From positions 62,001 through 126,000 of the forward strand of contig CAWAND010000010.1 of NCBI GenBank assembly GCA_963783335.1: DNA of 64,000 nucleotides, read 5' to 3'. The translations under genes were made by a program, and so were the position numbers. How positions within the stretch are numbered: position 1 is the first letter of the stretch; each line of letters begins with the position of its first letter. The notes under the pieces are model-generated. The model was not told the origin of the DNA, did no database searches, and saw nothing but the letters and a program-made list of their open reading frames with translations. This DNA comes from CAWAND01 sp963783335 (lineage in GTDB: Bacteria; Chloroflexota; Anaerolineae; Anaerolineales; E44-bin32). Positions 15,685-23,640 of the stretch are shown piece after piece.

Positions 15685-16998
15685 ATGAACCTACAGCCCT
15701 TCTACCGACGCCCTGGCTTTCAGACTGCCTTCGGCGTGGCCGCCTGGATCGCTTCCTACGTTGTTGCAGTTCGTCTGTCGGGGGGAGTTGCGCAGACCAC
15801 CTACCTGCTCGACGCAGGCCTGGCCCTGCTGACTCTGGTGGTTGTGATTGCCCTGACTGCCCAATTCGTGCTGCCCGTGCGAAAACTGGACGAGCGCAGT
15901 GCGGTGATCCAACGCTTGTTCGACCATTTGATGGGTGCTCGCGGGCCGGTGATGTTCATCCGCAGCGGACGCACTGTGGAAGCCAATGCCGAACGCGAGC
16001 GACGCGGCGCCGGCGTGCTGCTGGTCGACTATGCCAGCGGCGGGGTCCTGCGCACCGACACCAAATTCACCCGCGCCGTTGGGCCGGGGGTTGCTTTCAC
16101 TCAACCTGGCGAATGGCTGGCCGAGCCCCTGGACTTGCGCATGCAGAGCCGCCGGGTCCTCGCTGGCCGGCCCGACGCGAAAGACCCCAGCGACTTACCG
16201 GAAACCCTGGCACTCACCGAAGATGGCATACCGGTGTCAGCCGAGTTGACGATCTGGTTCATGCTCGACCCGGGGCACACTTCCACTCCCCGCCAAGGTC
16301 AGTTCCCCCACCTGCCCCCTTACGAATTCAATCCACGCGCGGCCGAGCGCGCCGTCTTTGGGCACGCCTACCGCGACGGCACCGATGTCCCCTGGACCGA
16401 CCTTCCCACACTGCTGCTTGTCGATATGTGGCGGGAGGAGGTCAAGCAGTGGCCGCTGGAGGCCCTGCTCGGCGAAGGCAGCACCGCTTCCGACAGCTTG
16501 GACGCAATTTGTGAAAACATTCACAAGCGGCTTGTGCCCGGTCCTGAGGCGAGCGATGGAACATCCCAGCCGGGGCGGGAGCAGGAGCTGCTCAAAGCCC
16601 GCGGCATCCGTGTTCTGGATATCCGCGTCGATGGGCTCCAGGTACCCCAGGCGGTCTTGGTCGAACACCTTCGGCGTTGGCGTGAGCGCTGGTCTTCCGG
16701 CGTCGACGACAGCCTCAGCCAGGGGCGGCAGCAAGCCTTGCAGCTGCGGATGGAAGGAGAACGGCGCGCCTTCGCCTCCCTGCTCGAGGCGCTGACCGGC
16801 TCGCTGCGCGAGATGCTTGCAAGAGGTGAAACTCCGGCGGCCCGCGACACACTGACTGGCCTGCTCCGAGATGCGCTCGAGCTCAGCCAGCAGCCGGAGC
16901 TGATGCCGGCTTCAACCGAGATGGCGACCCAGCTGCGCGATGTGATCCGGCAGCTTTCGGAGATGGATGACGACTGCCGCCCGGAGTCGGGCCGATGA
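15685..16998 (+). CDS. SPFH/band-7-like membrane protein A
   Basis: 437 residues. Two N-terminal membrane helices (about residues 15-35 and 42-62) precede an SPFH-like beta domain (VGPGVAFTQPGEW, then DLRMQ, ALTEDGIPVSAELTIWF) and a long charged helical C-terminus, resembling prohibitin/stomatin organisation. Start ATG 15685 fits the promoter; longer upstream frames have non-coding composition. It overlaps its paralogue by 4 nt (ATGA). SPFH proteins scaffold membrane microdomains. Low sequence conservation keeps the assignment tentative. A palindromic operator-like site lies inside the gene at 16509. Confidence 0.65.
   Translation: MNLQPFYRRPGFQTAFGVAAWIASYVVAVRLSGGVAQTTYLLDAGLALLTLVVVIALTAQFVLPVRKLDERSAVIQRLFDHLMGARGPVMFIRSGRTVEANAERERRGAGVLLVDYASGGVLRTDTKFTRAVGPGVAFTQPGEWLAEPLDLRMQSRRVLAGRPDAKDPSDLPETLALTEDGIPVSAELTIWFMLDPGHTSTPRQGQFPHLPPYEFNPRAAERAVFGHAYRDGTDVPWTDLPTLLLVDMWREEVKQWPLEALLGEGSTASDSLDAICENIHKRLVPGPEASDGTSQPGREQELLKARGIRVLDIRVDGLQVPQAVLVEHLRRWRERWSSGVDDSLSQGRQQALQLRMEGERRAFASLLEALTGSLREMLARGETPAARDTLTGLLRDALELSQQPELMPASTEMATQLRDVIRQLSEMDDDCRPESGR
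16509..16526. promoter_or_regulatory. Rex/CRP-type palindrome, copy E (intragenic)
   Basis: TTGTGAAAACATTCACAA matches the Rex consensus TTGTGAA-N4-TTCACAA at every fixed position but lies in the middle of a coding sequence. It may be non-functional or may mark an internal promoter. Confidence 0.35.
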
Positions 16999-18416
16999 CC
17001 ACCCACCTTATGACGGGGCCGGAGCGCGCGCTCAAGGACACGCTGACAGCCGTCGCCGACATTTTCCTGCGTCGCGATCACGCCGGCGCCCGGGTGCGTC
17101 TGGCGCTGGTGGGGACCAGCCTGGCGATCTACTGGCTGTTCCTGGCCCTGACATTCGATTTCCCCCGCGTCCTGCCCTCGGCGTGGGTTCAGACGTTGGT
17201 GTTTCCGCTCAATGTCATCCTCGATCTCGCCACCTCGTTGGTCGCCCCGGTCATCCTGGTTCATCTCCTTCCGGTGGCGGCCGCACTCTGGCTCGGAATG
17301 CGGCTGGGAGCCCACTACCTGGCCGATCTCTTTGAACTGGAGTCTCCGTCGATCGCTAGCCGTTACCTGCGGGCGGCCATATTCGGACTAGGGTACGACA
17401 GCCTGAAAATCGCGCAGGGCGACCTCTCGAAGCTCAACCGGAACAGCCCTTTGTTCCGTATCGGTGGCCCCGGCTATCTTCAGGTGCACCTTGGCTTTGC
17501 CGCCGTGCTGGAAACCGCCGAAGGCGCCCCGCGCGTTTACGCCCCGGAAGGCCGCCGTTTCATCGAGGGTTTCGAACGCCTGCGGGACGTGGTGGACCTG
17601 CGCGATCAAGTCCGGCATTTGGACGAAGTCGAAGCGGTGACCGCCGACGGGATGACGGTGCGGGCCCGCGACGTCCAGATGGTCTTTCGCACCTTTGGCG
17701 GCGGCCAAGCTCGCAACCTTCAGACTCCCTACCCCTATGCCGAAGAAGCCATCCGGCGCTTGGTTTACGGGCGCGCCGTGGATTCCGAGGGCGCCGACCG
17801 TTGGACGGACGCGCTGGGAGACCTGGCCCGTGACGAGATTCAGGCCTTCATCCGCAGCTTGAGCCTCGACTCGTTCCTTGCCCTGCAGCCCAACGGGCCG
17901 ATCGGCAGCGCTGGCGAGCCTGAAAGATCTTCCAACGAGACATTCCATATTCCGCGGCGCCATTTGACTGAGCGCTTCCACACTGCAGAAGCGCGCGACA
18001 GGCTGCGCCGCAAAGGGCTTGAGCTCGATTGGGTCGGTGTGGGCACATGGGAGATTCGCGAACCGTCCACGGCGGACGGCGGGCTGGCCCTGGGCGCAAC
18101 CATCATCGACGCCTGGCGCGATCGCCAACGCGCCCAACGCTTGAACATGCCCGATTACCTGGCGCGGCAGTCTGCCCTCGGCTATCGGGAACGCACCCTT
18201 TCCGAGATCCGGCTTATGGTCGAGACCTGGATGGAGGGCGACCTCGACGGCCCGCCCCGCTGTTGGAGCACCCTCCGCAAAGCGCTCGAGCGCCTGGAGG
18301 TGATGGCCGACGAGCTCCAGCTGGAGGCCGACTCAGACCTGCGAGATATTCGCCCCGCGCTCGCCTACCTCAAAGACCTGACAGAACCACGCGAGCTCGG
18401 GGGACGACCCAGATGA
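16995..18416 (+). CDS. SPFH/band-7-like membrane protein B
   Basis: 473 residues, a likely distant paralogue of the preceding protein. It has two hydrophobic segments (around residues 36-60 and 80-105), an SPFH-like domain (IGGPGYLQVHLGFAAV, VVDLRDQV, AVTADGMTVRARDVQMVF), then a long helical region. Start codon and upstream stop share ATGA, and its own stop is shared with the kinase start by ATGA, so the four genes are translationally coupled. Function unknown; probably a hetero-oligomer partner of protein A. Confidence 0.62.
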   Translation: MTTHLMTGPERALKDTLTAVADIFLRRDHAGARVRLALVGTSLAIYWLFLALTFDFPRVLPSAWVQTLVFPLNVILDLATSLVAPVILVHLLPVAAALWLGMRLGAHYLADLFELESPSIASRYLRAAIFGLGYDSLKIAQGDLSKLNRNSPLFRIGGPGYLQVHLGFAAVLETAEGAPRVYAPEGRRFIEGFERLRDVVDLRDQVRHLDEVEAVTADGMTVRARDVQMVFRTFGGGQARNLQTPYPYAEEAIRRLVYGRAVDSEGADRWTDALGDLARDEIQAFIRSLSLDSFLALQPNGPIGSAGEPERSSNETFHIPRRHLTERFHTAEARDRLRRKGLELDWVGVGTWEIREPSTADGGLALGATIIDAWRDRQRAQRLNMPDYLARQSALGYRERTLSEIRLMVETWMEGDLDGPPRCWSTLRKALERLEVMADELQLEADSDLRDIRPALAYLKDLTEPRELGGRPR

Positions 18417-19357
18417 CCGACACGCCAAACCCTGAGGGTCCGATCCTGGTCATCGGTGCATCCGGCATCGATATCGTCGGTCGCTCCCTGGCGGCGGTCC
18501 AACCAGGAGTCTCCAACCCGGGAAGGCTGCGAATCTCCCACGGTGGGGTGGCGCGCAACCTGGCTGAGAACCTGCAGCGGTTGGGGGCCCAGACGATTCT
18601 AATCACCGCCACCGGCGATGACTTTGAAGGCCGGGAGCTGGTCTCCCAGGCCGCCGAGCTCGGCGTGGACATCGAGCATGTGCTGACCATCCCAGGCAGG
18701 CAAACCGGGGCCTATCTGGCCGTCTTGGACGCCGACGGAACTCTGGGCCTGGGCCTGGACGACATGCAGGTGACCGAAGCCCTCACCCCCGATCACTTGA
18801 AGACCTGTGAACCACTTTTTACATCGGCGGCAGCCGTGGTCGTCGACGCCAATCTTCCCCCCAAGAGTCTCACGGCCGTGATCCGCATGGCGCGAGGCGC
18901 GGGCATTCCGGTGGCGGCTGACCCCACCTCTCGCTCACTGGCGCCCAAATTCCTGCCGCACCTCAAAGACCTGTGGTTGGTATCGCCCAACGAGGCCGAA
19001 GCCGCCATGTTGTGCGCTGACACATGGAAGGGAGACAACCCCCCCGGGGCGCTTGAATCCGCCCGCCATCTCGTTTCCCTGGGCGTCCAGATCGCCATGG
19101 TCTCCAGAGCCGAATTCGGCGTCAGCTACGCCTCGGCCTCAGGCAGCGGCAACGTGCCTGCGCTCAAGACCGAGGTACTCGATCCGACAGGCGCCGGCGA
19201 TGCGCTGCTGGCAACGGTGGTTTTCGCGCAGTTGAACGACATCCCTCTCGACGAAGCCGTTCGTCTGGGAGTGACCGCTGCCGCCCTCACCCTGCGCACC
19301 CAAGACACGGTCTCACCCAATCTGTCGCTGGAACGCCTGTACGACGAGTTGATCTGA
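18413..19357 (+). CDS. psuK: PfkB-family kinase, likely pseudouridine kinase
   Basis: 314 residues with PfkB features: an N-terminal GASGIDIVGRS, the sugar-binding HGGVARNLAENL, and the catalytic DPTGAGDALLA with the base Asp. HGGVARNxAENLxRLG is typical of pseudouridine kinases. It starts at ATG 18413 within the stop of the previous gene. The next gene encodes pseudouridine-5'-phosphate glycosidase, so this kinase most likely phosphorylates pseudouridine. Together they return modified nucleoside from RNA turnover to uracil and ribose-5-phosphate. Confidence 0.87.
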   Translation: MTDTPNPEGPILVIGASGIDIVGRSLAAVQPGVSNPGRLRISHGGVARNLAENLQRLGAQTILITATGDDFEGRELVSQAAELGVDIEHVLTIPGRQTGAYLAVLDADGTLGLGLDDMQVTEALTPDHLKTCEPLFTSAAAVVVDANLPPKSLTAVIRMARGAGIPVAADPTSRSLAPKFLPHLKDLWLVSPNEAEAAMLCADTWKGDNPPGALESARHLVSLGVQIAMVSRAEFGVSYASASGSGNVPALKTEVLDPTGAGDALLATVVFAQLNDIPLDEAVRLGVTAAALTLRTQDTVSPNLSLERLYDELI

Positions 19358-19389
19358 CCGGCTTCAATCATTCAGATGAGAAAGAGAAC

Positions 19390-20307
19390 ATGAAACCAAC
19401 CCCTCAGTGGCTCACCATCGACGATGAGGTGGTTGAAGCGCTGCGTGACGGCCAAGCCGTTGTGGCGCTTGAATCAACCGTCATCACCCACGGACTGCCA
19501 CGGCCGGTCAACTTTGAACTGGCCTGCGAGATGGAGTCCATCGTGCGCCAGGGCGGGGCGGTGCCTGCCACGGTGGCGGTGACCGAAGGCCGGGCGCGGC
19601 TGGGGTTGAAACGCGCCGAGCTGGAGCGGCTGGCGCTCTCAGCCGAACCCATGAAAGTCAGCCGCCGCGAGCTGGCCGTGACCATCGCCCAAGCTGCCGA
19701 CGGCGGCACCACCGTGGCCGCCACGGCGTATGTCGCCTGGCAGGCGGGCGTCAGGGTTTTCGCTACCGGCGGCATCGGCGGGGTCCATCGGGGCGACAGT
19801 GGAGACATATCCGCCGATCTCCCGGCGCTGGCCGAGACCCCCATCGGCGTGGTCTGCTCCGGTGCCAAAGCCATTCTCGATCTGCCCAAGACCCTGGAAT
19901 GGCTGGAAACGGGAGGCGTGCCGGTTCTGGGTTGGAAGACCGACCAACTCCCCGCATTTGTCAGCCGCTCCAGCGGGCTGAAGGTTCCACTGCGGGTCGA
20001 CGAAATTGAGACAGCGGCTGCTGTGGCGCGGGCCCATTGGGCGGTGGGGTTACAGAGCGCCGTCCTGTTGACCGTACCCTGCCCGGAAGAGGCGGCTGTC
20101 TCCGACGATTTGATGGAAAACGCACTTCAAACCGCCGAGAAACGGGCCAAAGCGGACAACATTTCAGGGGGAGCGTTGACCCCCTACCTCTTGTCCGCCG
20201 TGAGCGAGCTGACCTCAGGCGCCAGCCTTGAGGCCAACCTGGCCCTGCTCAGGAACAACGCGCGCGTGGCCGCGGCGTGGGCCGCCGCGCTCGCCGCCCC
20301 GCGCTGA
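19390..20307 (+). CDS. psuG: Pseudouridine-5'-phosphate glycosidase
   Basis: 305 residues with the IndA/PsuG signature: ALESTVITHGLPRP, then VPATVAV, FATGGIGGVHRG, CSGAKAILDL and DNISGGALTPYLL. The enzyme splits pseudouridine 5'-phosphate into uracil and ribose-5-phosphate, with metal and a catalytic Lys. It lies 32 bp after psuK and completes the salvage pair. It is the last gene of a four-gene unit with two SPFH-like membrane proteins, an unexpected association. Confidence 0.95.
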   Translation: MKPTPQWLTIDDEVVEALRDGQAVVALESTVITHGLPRPVNFELACEMESIVRQGGAVPATVAVTEGRARLGLKRAELERLALSAEPMKVSRRELAVTIAQAADGGTTVAATAYVAWQAGVRVFATGGIGGVHRGDSGDISADLPALAETPIGVVCSGAKAILDLPKTLEWLETGGVPVLGWKTDQLPAFVSRSSGLKVPLRVDEIETAAAVARAHWAVGLQSAVLLTVPCPEEAAVSDDLMENALQTAEKRAKADNISGGALTPYLLSAVSELTSGASLEANLALLRNNARVAAAWAAALAAPR

Positions 20308-20387
20308 TCCCCGATCAGCCGTCCTGAGCCCTTCGGCTTCGCTCAAGACAGGCTCCGACTGTCCCGCCACTTGGGTTGCACGGGGCC

Positions 20388-20501
20388 TCGCTGCAGCGCA
20401 GTCGAAGGGCAAGCGGGATCGGGGAGCCCCTTCGACTGCGGCGGGACGACGGCATGATCGCCGGCCCCGGCGCGCACCCACCTCCGCTCAGGGCGACTGA
20501 G
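20388..20501 (+). repeat. Intergenic hairpin repeat, copy 1
   Basis: An element of about 114 bp sharing a near-identical beginning, centre and end with copy 2. It contains the 13-bp inverted arms CGCAGTCGAAGGG (20397-20409) and CCCTTCGACTGCG (20428-20440). It ends GGGCGACTGAG like copy 2. It encodes no protein and resembles the mobile or REP-like intergenic palindromes common in GC-rich genomes. Confidence 0.7.
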
Positions 20502-20633
20502 GAGGGAGCTGCTGTCAGGACTTGCGCCGATTCCCGCCAGCCATCCTGACCCCTGAGCCCAGAACTCTGAACGCCGTCCCCCGGCCAGCCATCCTGAGCG
20601 GAGACTGCCCAGATGCTGGGGGTGGACAGGACG

Positions 20634-20748
20634 TCGCTGCAGCGCAGTCGAAGGACGAGCGGGCGCGGAAGGCCCCTTCGACTGCGGCGGGACGACCGGG
20701 CGAACGCCTGCCCCCGGCGCGTGCCCGCCTCCTCCCAGGGCGACTGAG
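20634..20748 (+). repeat. Intergenic hairpin repeat, copy 2
   Basis: The second direct copy starts TCGCTGCAGCGCAGTCGAAGG, continues with inverted arms CGCAGTCGAAGG and CCTTCGACTGCG, and ends GGCGACTGAG. The two copies fill most of the 540-bp gap between psuG and the bifunctional nuclease gene. Flanking sequence upstream of each (CAGCC-TCCTGAGC) is also shared in part. Confidence 0.7.
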
Positions 20749-20781
20749 CGGCGCAGCACCGCCTTCGCCGATGGACCGAGC

Positions 20782-20811
20782 TTGGTGCGCGGTCCCGGCC
20801 TGTGTTAGAAT
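20782..20811 (+). promoter_or_regulatory. Promoter of the bifunctional nuclease gene
   Basis: TTGGTG (20782-20787), an 18-bp spacer and TAGAAT (20806-20811), with a TGTG extension just before the -10 box. Confidence 0.5.
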
Positions 20812-20848
20812 GCCGACACCGCCAGCAAATGCGGTTGGAGGCCCCGGT

Positions 20849-21370
20849 ATGGTCGAGGTTGAAATAGACAGCATTCGGGTCAGTCTGATGTCCCAACATC
20901 GGATTGTGATCCTGAAGGACAGCCGATCCGAACGCTTTCTTCCCATCTGGATCGGTCCCTATGAAGCCGAAGCCATCACGGTCAGCCTGCAGCAAATGGA
21001 AGTCGCCCGCCCGCTGACCCACGATCTGCTTCGCAATGTCCTGCAAACCCTCGGGGCTGAAGTCCAGCGCGTCAATATCACTGAATTGAAAGAAGACGTC
21101 TTCTACGCCCGGATCATCATCACCGTCAACGGCGAAGAGATGGAAATCGACTCTCGCCCCTCAGACGCCCTGGCACTGGCCGTGCGCGTCCATGTCCCCA
21201 TCTACGTCGACGAATCGGTGATGCAAGAAGCGTCCGCCGAACCCGAGGCGCCAGTTGAGGGCGAAGAGCAGGTCGAAGAGATGGACGAGGAACGACTCGA
21301 GGTCTTCAAAGATTTCGTGGACTCGCTTGACCTGGACGACATGGACACCGAGGGCGACTCGGACGAATGA
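20849..21370 (+). CDS. Bifunctional nuclease family protein (BFN/DUF151)
   Basis: 173 residues. The DUF151 core is recognised by ILKDSRSERFLPIWIGPYEA, the helix following with HDLLRNVLQTLGAEV, and SRPSDALALAVR. The C-terminal 40 residues are very acidic. Members have weak RNase and DNase activity; the fold is also found in thermophile proteins. Start ATG 20849 has GGAGG 7 nt upstream. The dnaB operon starts 95 bp downstream. Confidence 0.88.
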   Translation: MVEVEIDSIRVSLMSQHRIVILKDSRSERFLPIWIGPYEAEAITVSLQQMEVARPLTHDLLRNVLQTLGAEVQRVNITELKEDVFYARIIITVNGEEMEIDSRPSDALALAVRVHVPIYVDESVMQEASAEPEAPVEGEEQVEEMDEERLEVFKDFVDSLDLDDMDTEGDSDE

Positions 21371-21465
21371 TCGGCCCCTTCAGGGACCTTTAGCGCTTCA
21401 ACAATCAACACGCAACCTGTACTCGCAAGCCGGGGCTTCCCCTGGCGCCGTGCAATGGACTCCGG

Positions 21466-22863
21466 ATGAGCGACGCATCCTTTCCCCCAGCGACTCCCCC
21501 AGCCAGCAGTGACGGCGGCCGTCCCGAAGGCGGCATGCCGCATCACCGCGAGGCGGAAGAAGCCGTGCTCGGCTCGGTGATGGTCAATCCCGAAGTCTTC
21601 TACGACGTCGCCCAATTCCTCACCGGGGACGACTTTTTCCTGCACCGTAATCGCTGGGTTTGGGAAGCTTTTAACAGCTTGCACGATCAACGCCGCCCGG
21701 TTGATTTCCTGACCGTCTCTGAAGAACTCGACCGGCTGGGCCATCTTGACGACGTCGGGGGGGCGGCCTACCTCACCTCCTTGATCAACAACGTCCCAAC
21801 CTCTCTGCACGCCGAAGCCTACGGCCAACTCGTGGCGGAAACCGCCACGCGGCGGCGCCTGTTGGAGGCTGCCAACCAGATCGCCCGGCTGGCTTACCAA
21901 TCGGAGACGCTCATCGACGAGGTCGTCAACGACGCCGAGAAAGCCGTTTTCGGCGTCAGCGAACGGCGTCTCACCCACCAACTGCAACCGATCAAGCAGG
22001 TGCTGAGCGAGTACTACGACCGGGTCGACTACCTTGCTCGCCACCGGGATGAGACCATCGGGGTTCCCACCGGCTTCATCGATTTGGACCGCCTGCTGGG
22101 CGGCTTGCAGCCGAGCGACCTCTTGATCATCGCCGGCCGTCCGGGCCAGGGCAAGTCCGGCTTCTGCATATCGGCCGCCAAGAATGCCAGCCAGCTCCAC
22201 AAGAAGAATGTGGCCGTGTTCTCCCTGGAGATGTCCAACGAACAGCTCGTCCAGCGCCTGGTGGCCCAGGAGACAGGCATCGACTCGCAGCGCCTGCGCC
22301 TGGCCGATATTCAGGACCAGGAATGGCCGCTGTTCACCCAAGCGGTCAGCACTTTGAGCGACACGCACATCTTCCTGGATGACACGCCGGCCATCACCCC
22401 GCTCCAGCTGCGCACCAAGTGCCGCCGGCTCCACATGGAGTATGGCCTGGACCTGATCATCATCGATTATCTTCAGCTCATGACCGGCGACTCGCGCATG
22501 GACAACCGCGTGCAGGAGGTTTCCTACATCTCGCGCAACCTGAAGGTTCTGGCGCGCGAGCTGAACGTGCCCGTCCTGGCCGCCGCGCAGCTGTCTCGCG
22601 CCGTCGAGCAGAGGGCCGACAAACGGCCGGTGCTCTCAGACCTTCGGGAATCTGGGAGCCTTGAGCAGGACGCGGACGTGGTGATGTTTATCTACCGGCC
22701 CGACCAATATGAAGCCGACACCCTCAAGGAAAACGTGGCCGAGATCATTGTCTCCAAACACCGCAATGGCCCAGTGGGGAGCGTTGAGCTGGTCTTCCGC
22801 AAGTCGCTGGCCAAGTTCGAGAACGCCGCCACCCGCCACCTCAACTTTGCTCCCGCAGAGTAA
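21466..22863 (+). CDS. dnaB: Replicative DNA helicase DnaB
   Basis: 465 residues with an N-terminal helical domain (HREAEEAVLGSVMVNPEVF), a linker, and a RecA-like C-terminal domain: Walker A GRPGQGKSG, the FSLEMS motif, Walker B LIIIDYLQLM, and the arginine-finger region LSDLRESGSLEQDADVV. It unwinds the replication fork as a hexamer. Walker A has Gln where Met is more common. It is followed by dnaD- and loader-like genes, a primosome operon. Confidence 0.96.
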   Translation: MSDASFPPATPPASSDGGRPEGGMPHHREAEEAVLGSVMVNPEVFYDVAQFLTGDDFFLHRNRWVWEAFNSLHDQRRPVDFLTVSEELDRLGHLDDVGGAAYLTSLINNVPTSLHAEAYGQLVAETATRRRLLEAANQIARLAYQSETLIDEVVNDAEKAVFGVSERRLTHQLQPIKQVLSEYYDRVDYLARHRDETIGVPTGFIDLDRLLGGLQPSDLLIIAGRPGQGKSGFCISAAKNASQLHKKNVAVFSLEMSNEQLVQRLVAQETGIDSQRLRLADIQDQEWPLFTQAVSTLSDTHIFLDDTPAITPLQLRTKCRRLHMEYGLDLIIIDYLQLMTGDSRMDNRVQEVSYISRNLKVLARELNVPVLAAAQLSRAVEQRADKRPVLSDLRESGSLEQDADVVMFIYRPDQYEADTLKENVAEIIVSKHRNGPVGSVELVFRKSLAKFENAATRHLNFAPAE

Positions 22864-22938
22864 CGCCCTCTCACCGCCCACGCCGCAACGGATCGACGGG
22901 GGATGCGCGTTGTCCTCAACTCAGGTAGACTTTGATCG

Positions 22939-23640
22939 ATGAGCGCTCGGCGCGGTTTCGAAGGCTTTCCAGAAGGGCCCACCCGGTTGACACCGGTCCC
23001 GTCGGCATTCTTCACCGAACTCCTGCCGGCTATCGACCATCTGGGGGAAATGAAGGTCAGCCTGTACGCCATCTGGCTCCTGGCTCGCCAGTCTGGTGAC
23101 CAGCGCTACTTCGAGCGGCACCACCTGGCTGAAGACGAGCGGCTGATGAACGCGCTGGAGCAGCCAGGCCTGGCGGCTGATGATGCCCTGGACGAGGCGC
23201 TCGAGCGAGCCGTGATGCGGGGAACCCTGCTGCGGGCTGCCGGGGTCGACGGGGCACAGATCTTCGTCTTGAACACGGCCAAGGGGCGAGCGGCGATGGA
23301 GGCACTTGAACGCGGCGAGTGGACTCCCGATGACAGGCTGCGTGAGGGGCTCGAGGTTGACAGGCCCACGATCTACAGTCTGTATGAGCAGAACATCGGG
23401 CCATTAACGCCGATGATCGCCGAGAGCCTCAAAGACGCTGGGGCATCCTACCCCATGGCCTGGATCGAGGACGCCATCCGCCTGGCGGTGGAAAACAACG
23501 CGCGCAAGTGGCGCTATGTGGAAGCCATCCTTAAGGACTGGAACACCAAGGGAAGAGATGAACGAAAAGATCGAGGAGACTCTCAAGAGGCTCGTCGACG
23601 CTACGTCGAAGGGGAATTCGCCGACTACATCGAACACTGA
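22939..23640 (+). CDS. dnaD: DnaD-domain primosomal protein
   Basis: 233 residues. The C-terminal DnaD/DnaB2 domain is clear: IYSLYEQNIGPLTPMIAESL, then YPMAWIEDAIRLAVENNARK and YVEAILKDW. The N-terminal part resembles a winged helix but is weakly conserved. DnaD proteins remodel origin DNA and help load the replicative helicase. The 3' end overlaps the loader gene by 83 nt in another frame, an unusually long overlap. Confidence 0.88.
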   Translation: MSARRGFEGFPEGPTRLTPVPSAFFTELLPAIDHLGEMKVSLYAIWLLARQSGDQRYFERHHLAEDERLMNALEQPGLAADDALDEALERAVMRGTLLRAAGVDGAQIFVLNTAKGRAAMEALERGEWTPDDRLREGLEVDRPTIYSLYEQNIGPLTPMIAESLKDAGASYPMAWIEDAIRLAVENNARKWRYVEAILKDWNTKGRDERKDRGDSQEARRRYVEGEFADYIEH

